Of a stretch of DNA of 9,498 nt, positions 6,504-9,498 are shown piece by piece; positions within the stretch are counted from its first letter, which is position 1, and each line of letters starts with the position of its first letter. The notes under the pieces were generated by a model that saw only the letters and a program-made list of their open reading frames with translations, was not told the origin of the DNA and ran no database searches. The DNA is from Candidatus Enterousia avistercoris (lineage in GTDB: Bacteria; Pseudomonadota; Alphaproteobacteria; Rs-D84): positions 1-9,498 of the forward strand of contig JADINC010000012.1 of the NCBI GenBank assembly GCA_017694255.1, in the 5' to 3' direction. Made by a program: the position numbers and the translations under genes.

Positions 6504-7184
6504 TTACTTTTCCTTTATTAAATCCGGACGACGTTGTTTTGTTATTTCGTCCGATTGTTGTTTCCGCCATCTTTCTATATTGCCGTGATGACCAGACAGC
6601 AGGACTTCTGGGACATTACGTCCACGCCATGCCGACGGACGGGTATATAACGGCCATTCTAACCCGCCGATTTCGAAACTTTCGTTTGCTGTGGCATCCG
6701 CGCCACCGCCGACCACATTATCCATCACACGAACCACACTGTCAACAAAAACTTGGGCTGCGATTTCACCGCCCGACAGTATGTAATCGCCAATTGATAA
6801 TTCCATTATACCATATTCATCAATAACCCGCTGGTCAATTCCTTCGTACCGGCCACAGACCAGGGTATAAACACCGTCCAGTACCCCCGAAAATTCCCGA
6901 ACCATTTTCTGGTCCAAACGGGGCCCGCGTGGTGAAAAATATATAATTTTTCCGCGATTTTCTATGGAATCTAACGCATCGCCCAAAACATCGGCCCGCA
7001 TTACTTGTCCCGCGCCACCACCAAATTGTTCATCATCAACACTGCCATAGTTGTCATGTGCGAAATCGCGAATATTAATAACATCATACGACCATATTTT
7101 GCGTTCCAGCGCGCGCCCAACAACCCCGGCACCCAACGTGCCCGGGAACATTTCTGGAAAAATAGTCAATATATTAAAGTGCAT
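6504..7184 (-). CDS. trmD: tRNA (guanine-N1)-methyltransferase TrmD
   Basis: TrmD methylates G37 at N1 in tRNAs using S-adenosylmethionine, preventing frameshifts. The 226-aa protein has the SPOUT trefoil-knot signatures: VDDEQFGGGAG (49-59), CGRYEGIDQRV (110-120), SIGDYILSGGE (130-140), GLEWPLYTRP (174-183) and VPEVLLSGHH (191-200). The acidic residue at the proposed catalytic position is Glu in LEWP, as in many bacteria. Length is slightly shorter than the E. coli protein (255). The start lies six bases after the stop of an inserted orphan gene (7191-7439), and there is no strong ribosome site, so it may depend on translational coupling. The gene order around it is the classical trmD operon. 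Confidence 0.98.
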   Translation of the reverse strand: MHFNILTIFPEMFPGTLGAGVVGRALERKIWSYDVINIRDFAHDNYGSVDDEQFGGGAGQVMRADVLGDALDSIENRGKIIYFSPRGPRLDQKMVREFSGVLDGVYTLVCGRYEGIDQRVIDEYGIMELSIGDYILSGGEIAAQVFVDSVVRVMDNVVGGGADATANESFEIGGLEWPLYTRPSAWRGRNVPEVLLSGHHGNIERWRKQQSDEITKQRRPDLIKEK

Positions 7185-7190
7185 TTTTAA

Positions 7191-7439
7191 CTAGCGTGTT
7201 TTCTGACCACAGTCCATGCATTCATCCAGCATATCTTCTTTGATTGAATGATATTTGCGACACAAACTTTCATTAAACGGCATACGCACATCAACCGCAA
7301 CTTCATTACCACTGGACCCATCCATTAATTTACACTTTGCCCCAATTCCACGGGCATAATGAATAATCGGACATGTATACAGCACCGCATCACATTCAAC
7401 CGTAAATGTTTTTTTACCATTAAAATAAAACGTTTTCAT
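7191..7439 (-). CDS. Cysteine-containing hypothetical protein inserted between rimM and trmD
   Basis: An 82-aa protein of unknown function. It begins with MKTFYFNGKKTFTVEC and contains six cysteines (16, 23, 36, 60, 74, 77), with a CMDC pair near the C-terminus that might bind metal together with other cysteines. There is no signal peptide. It lies 11 bases after the rimM stop with a modest GGTG ribosome site and ends six bases before trmD, so it is packed like a genuine operon member. In most bacteria rimM is directly followed by trmD, so this is a lineage-specific insertion. Alternatives are a small metal-binding or redox protein; I cannot choose. Confidence 0.72.
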   Translation of the reverse strand: MKTFYFNGKKTFTVECDAVLYTCPIIHYARGIGAKCKLMDGSSGNEVAVDVRMPFNESLCRKYHSIKEDMLDECMDCGQKTR

Positions 7440-7450
7440 AACAGCACCAT

Positions 7451-7915
7451 CTATTTAACTAATATAACATTATTTTTCATATCAACCGTGGCACCAACAA
7501 AAGACACCATATCACCATTATCCAGTTCGATAATATCGCCAGCACCAAAGTTTTGAAATCCTGAAACAGTCCCAATTTTTACCCCATCGCGCATGACCGA
7601 CATACCGATTAAATCAGCCTGGTAATATTCACCATCGTCCGACGGGGGCAATTCATCACGATAAATAAACAAATCCACCCCACGCAATAATTCTGCATCA
7701 TTACGATTATTCACACCATCAACACGCGCAATAACAACGGTCGAATGCGGCACCGCACGCACAAAATGAAACGCGCCATCCGCGAAACGCAGACTGTGCA
7801 CAGGCAAATCACGCAAATCAGTCGCCCCGGCGGTATACGTTTGCACGCGCACTTCGCCCCGAATTCCCTGGGGGGCGACAATTTTACCAACTAAAATCTT
7901 ATCTGATTTTACCAT
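7451..7915 (-). CDS. rimM: Ribosome maturation factor RimM
   Basis: RimM binds S19 and assists maturation of the 30S head and 16S rRNA processing. The 154-aa protein shows VGKIVAPQGIRGEVRV (9-24), the N-terminal family signature, then VIARVDGVNNRNDAELLRG (61-79), DDGEYYQADLIGMSV (93-107) and a PRC-barrel C-terminus. It is somewhat shorter than typical RimM at the C-terminal end. The ATG at 7915 has GGAAAAAC just upstream and begins the canonical domain; an in-frame ATG at 7975 would add 20 atypical residues. The start overlaps the end of the upstream orphan gene by 17 bases, indicating coupled translation. Confidence 0.96.
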   Translation of the reverse strand: MVKSDKILVGKIVAPQGIRGEVRVQTYTAGATDLRDLPVHSLRFADGAFHFVRAVPHSTVVIARVDGVNNRNDAELLRGVDLFIYRDELPPSDDGEYYQADLIGMSVMRDGVKIGTVSGFQNFGAGDIIELDNGDMVSFVGATVDMKNNVILVK

Positions 7916-8165
7916 TGTTTTTCCAATAAACGTACCTGTTGCACATTTCAGGTTTTTGATATGGACACATATCAAACATATCTTCAGAAGTAAAAAACAT
8001 TATATTTTGCTGTTTTATTGCTATATCAGATATGTGTTTTTTCCATTTTTGTTTGCGTAATTCTTTTCTAAGACACAAACTCTTATCATAAGGGCAAGTA
8101 TTGGTTCTGTCAGGATATAAATTTTCAAAATATTCTATCTCATATTCAGTAATTATCTTGTCCAT
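7899..8165 (-). CDS. Small protein with two CPYxK...C motifs, inserted between rpsP and rimM
   Basis: An 88-aa protein I do not recognise. It has two similar motifs, CPYDKSLC (24-31) and CPYQKPEMC (67-75), each CPY-x-K followed by a second Cys, giving four cysteines that could form one zinc site. The rest is charged and Tyr-rich, with no signal peptide. An AAGG lies nine bases before the ATG. The stop overlaps the rimM start by 17 bases. The gene is visibly more AT-rich than its neighbours and follows a perfect 12-bp hairpin, which may indicate recent acquisition. rpsP normally adjoins rimM, so this is a lineage-specific insertion. The repeated motif in frame argues that it is real. Confidence 0.7.
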   Translation of the reverse strand: MDKIITEYEIEYFENLYPDRTNTCPYDKSLCLRKELRKQKWKKHISDIAIKQQNIMFFTSEDMFDMCPYQKPEMCNRYVYWKNNGKIR

Positions 8166-8189
8166 ATGACGTTGCCTTATTTTTTATAC

Positions 8190-8217
8190 ATGTACCCATA
8201 ATATTTTATGGGTACAT
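8190..8217. repeat. Perfect 12-bp palindrome between rpsP and the inserted gene
   Basis: ATGTACCCATAA (8190-8201) pairs exactly with 8206-8217 around a TATT loop. On the minus strand, the direction of the operon, the hairpin is followed by A-rich sequence and not by a T run, so it is not a standard terminator. It may be an mRNA processing or stability element that separates abundant rpsP message from the downstream genes, a DNA operator, or the remnant of a small mobile element. Confidence 0.85.
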
Positions 8218-8229
8218 ATTAGCAAAAAA

Positions 8230-8675
8230 TTATTCAGCGACAGCTTCTGTTGCTTCCGCAGCTGGTTCTTCAGCCGGTACTTCTGCAGCAGCCTTTGCAG
8301 CAGCTTCTGCGGCAGCTTTTTCTTCGGCTATTTTAGCCAACTTTTCCTGCTTATCTTTGATTTTCATTTGTGTCTTTTCAGACTGCAAATGTTTTTTTGT
8401 CTGGACCGGAACAGGGCGCTTTTCAACCAATCCCGCATTTGCCAAGAAACGATAAACACGATCCGATGGTTTGGCACCTTTGGCCATCCATGACTTGATT
8501 TCATCAACTTTCAGCACGACGCGTTTTTCATTGTCACGCGCCAGCATTGGATCATACTTTCCGACCACTTCCAGTATGCTGCCGGAATTACGTGCATTAC
8601 GTGAATCTGTGACCACGATGTGATAATACGGGCGTTTTTTTGCACCGAAACGCGCCAATCGATAACTGTTGCCAT
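8230..8675 (-). CDS. rpsP: 30S ribosomal protein S16 (apparent one-base frameshift near the start)
   Basis: S16 is a primary assembly protein of the 30S subunit. The open frame (8230-8658) gives LARFGAKKRPYYHIVVTDSR, VGKYDPM and IKSWMAKGAKPSDRVYRFLANAGL, all standard, followed by a charged, Ala/Glu-rich tail of about 50 residues beyond the usual core. This frame has only a TTG at 8658 and lacks the family's first strand. A proper start exists at ATG 8675 with AAGGAG eight bases upstream, and it encodes MATVI in a different frame. Adding one C at about 8661 would give MATVIRLARFGAKKRP, an ideal S16 N-terminus (148 aa). The sequence therefore has a one-base deletion, either an assembly error, a real mutation, or something requiring recoding. 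First gene of the translation operon. Confidence 0.93.
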
Positions 8676-8683
8676 AATTTTTG

Positions 8684-8689
8684 CTCCTT
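8684..8689 (-). promoter_or_regulatory. Strong Shine-Dalgarno of rpsP
   Basis: AAGGAG on the minus strand, eight bases before the ATG at 8675-8673. It decides that this ATG, and not the TTG at 8658, is the intended start, which makes the frame break downstream of it an anomaly. Confidence 0.85.
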
Positions 8690-8728
8690 AACTTTTTTTA
8701 TTAGCTATCTACCCACAAAGAAAACCCG

Positions 8729-8780
8729 CACCAAGGATAAAAACTTATCGGATGGTGTTCCAATGCATACCGCATCTGGA
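8729..8780 (-). promoter_or_regulatory. Two adjacent stem-loops in the rpsP leader
   Basis: In the minus-strand transcript, TCCA-(G)-ATGC (8780-8773, one bulged base) pairs with GCATTGGA (8766-8759) around a five-base loop. One base later CACCA (8757-8753) pairs with TGGTG (8733-8729) and encloses GATAA (8749-8745) paired with TTATC (8740-8736). The second hairpin is soon followed by a T-rich stretch. This may be a cis-acting control element, such as a ribosomal-protein binding site or attenuator, within a leader of about 135 bases. No named RNA family is recognised. Confidence 0.45.
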
Positions 8781-8816
8781 TAAACTGTAATGGCAATCTT
8801 TGGGATGTGCAGGCCC

Positions 8817-8845
8817 AGTATGTACCAAAAAGCACAAAAAGTCAA
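8817..8845 (-). promoter_or_regulatory. Predicted rpsP operon promoter
   Basis: On the minus strand TTGACT (8845-8840), a 17-base spacer and CATACT (8822-8817) resemble the other promoters in this window (TTGAC[AT], 17 bases, an ATAnT-like -10). Transcription would begin near 8810, giving a leader of about 135 bases before rpsP. Confidence 0.5.
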
Positions 8846-8878
8846 CTATTTTATACTTAATTTTTATATATTTATTGT

Positions 8879-8884
8879 TATAAT
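8879..8884 (+). promoter_or_regulatory. Predicted -10 element of the lipoprotein gene
   Basis: A perfect TATAAT lies 36 bases upstream of the lipoprotein ATG, in an AT-rich stretch. The -35 position has only a weak match (around 8856-8861), so the assignment rests mainly on the -10. A strong AAGGAG ribosome site follows at 8908-8913. Confidence 0.5.
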
Positions 8885-8920
8885 AAATTCACAAACACAA
8901 AAATCAAAAGGAGAACACAC

Positions 8921-9340
8921 ATGAAAAAACTTACCGCATTTGCCGCTGTTGCGCTGGCGCTGGGCGCATGCAGCAATGAAAACCAAACACCAACCCCGGC
9001 CGACTTTGCGACCATTGAAACAGAAATTCAAAACAGTGTATCCCAAGGCGTTGGTGCAACAATCGTTGCCATTGGCACATCTGGGGATTACGCAATTGCG
9101 ATTCCTGCCACAGACGTTGTCAAAGAAATCGCCGCGAAAAAGAAAACAGTTAACTTTTTATCTGTCGAAAACGTCGACCAATATGTCTTGACAGACAAAT
9201 GTTTGTTGAACATCATTCCACAAAACGTCATGGAACAACTGGGCACCCCAGAAAACAAGTGCAATTTCCGTCTGTTCTGTGGCACTGCCGACGATGTTGC
9301 AAACAATGAATTTTATGCGGTTGAATTATGTTCTGAATAA
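8921..9340 (+). CDS. Small lipoprotein, unknown function
   Basis: A 139-aa protein with a lipoprotein signal peptide: a basic MKK start, a hydrophobic stretch and the lipobox LGAC, with Cys17 as the lipidated residue. The next residue is Ser, compatible with outer-membrane sorting in the classical +2 rule. The mature part starts with a Pro/Thr-rich linker and then a compact domain with four more cysteines (94, 114, 120, 137), enough for two disulfides in the periplasm. I do not recognise the family. The start is secure: AAGGAG lies seven bases before the ATG. It is monocistronic, transcribed divergently from rpsP, and ends before a bidirectional terminator. Confidence 0.88.
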   Translation: MKKLTAFAAVALALGACSNENQTPTPADFATIETEIQNSVSQGVGATIVAIGTSGDYAIAIPATDVVKEIAAKKKTVNFLSVENVDQYVLTDKCLLNIIPQNVMEQLGTPENKCNFRLFCGTADDVANNEFYAVELCSE

Positions 9341-9363
9341 TTCGCAACAAAGCGTAAAAAAAT

Positions 9364-9390
9364 AAAAAATCCCCATTTTGGGGATTTTTT
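9364..9390. terminator. Bidirectional Rho-independent terminator
   Basis: An 11-bp perfect stem (AAAAAATCCCC at 9364-9374 with 9380-9390) closes an ATTTT loop. With A and T runs on both sides it can terminate the lipoprotein transcript on the plus strand and the dehydrogenase transcript on the minus strand. Confidence 0.93.
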
Positions 9391-9412
9391 ATTACCAATT
9401 GCCCGACATTAT

Positions 9413-9498
9413 TTAATACCAGCCACGCAACTTCATCGCATTGGCAACACGCTTGATAGAATGCATATATGCGGCTTCGCGCATAGAAACATTGTATT
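9413..9498 (-). CDS. Glu/Leu/Phe/Val dehydrogenase, C-terminal fragment
   Basis: Only the last 28 residues lie in the window: YNVSMREAAYMHSIKRVANA followed by MKLRGWY and TAA. The R-x-AAY-x(3)-I-KR-(V/M)-A-x-A-x-x-x-RGW pattern is characteristic of the C-terminal helix of NAD(P)-dependent glutamate dehydrogenases and related amino-acid dehydrogenases, which interconvert glutamate and 2-oxoglutarate. The catalytic and Rossmann domains are outside the window, so substrate and cofactor preference cannot be judged. It is convergent with the lipoprotein gene and shares its terminator. Confidence 0.78.
   Translation of the reverse strand, partial: YNVSMREAAYMHSIKRVANAMKLRGWY

Noticed and set aside
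8190..8217. Palindrome as a Rho-independent terminator of rpsP
   Set aside because: The stem is AT-rich at its base and is followed by A-rich, not T-rich, sequence on the minus strand, so readthrough into the downstream operon genes is expected.
8230..8340. Ala/Glu-rich DNA at the end of rpsP as a tandem repeat
   Set aside because: It is low-complexity coding sequence with varied codons, no fixed repeat unit.
8700..8860. tRNA or known small RNA in the rpsP upstream region
   Set aside because: No T-arm GTTCRA box, no acceptor stem and no discriminator with CCA; only two local hairpins are present.
1..9498. CRISPR array, insertion sequence or integrase remnants
   Set aside because: No regularly spaced direct repeats, transposase motifs or terminal inverted repeats with target duplications were found.

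Overview
The window looks like chromosomal DNA of an uncultured, moderately AT-rich alphaproteobacterium. Pointers are a DUF2155-type secreted protein (a family I know mainly from Alphaproteobacteria), an S16 protein with a long Ala/Glu-rich tail, and many small orphan genes placed inside housekeeping operons. TGA acts as a normal stop. I cannot name a genus.

Layout. (1) 1-4492, minus strand: one tightly packed run of seven genes, read from right to left: DUF2155 secreted protein, unknown 133-aa protein, single-pass membrane protein, tsaD, two tandem paralogues with a possible Cys-His-Asp site, then xseA, which runs off the left edge. (2) 4493-4581: a short divergent control region with overlapping promoters, a perfect 9-bp inverted repeat, and predicted leaderless starts on both sides. 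(3) 4582-6048, plus strand: a two-gene unit of an AbiEii-like nucleotidyltransferase and a small calcineurin-like phosphoesterase, closed by a strong bidirectional terminator. (4) 6097-8675, minus strand: the classical rpsP-rimM-trmD-rplS translation operon, interrupted by two small cysteine-containing orphan genes. (5) 8676-8920: a divergent intergenic region with an rpsP promoter and a structured leader. (6) 8921-9340: a small lipoprotein on the plus strand, then a second bidirectional terminator and the C-terminal end of a Glu/Leu/Phe/Val dehydrogenase entering from the right edge.

How the genes fit together. The housekeeping genes serve tRNA modification (tsaD, trmD), ribosome assembly (rpsP, rimM, rplS) and DNA repair (xseA). 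The best candidates for undescribed biology are the nucleotidyltransferase-phosphoesterase pair, which has no adjacent AbiEi antitoxin gene, and the paired Cys-His-Asp proteins between tsaD and xseA. The main sequence anomaly is an apparent one-base deletion just after the start codon of rpsP, which separates the well-placed ATG from the conserved S16 frame.
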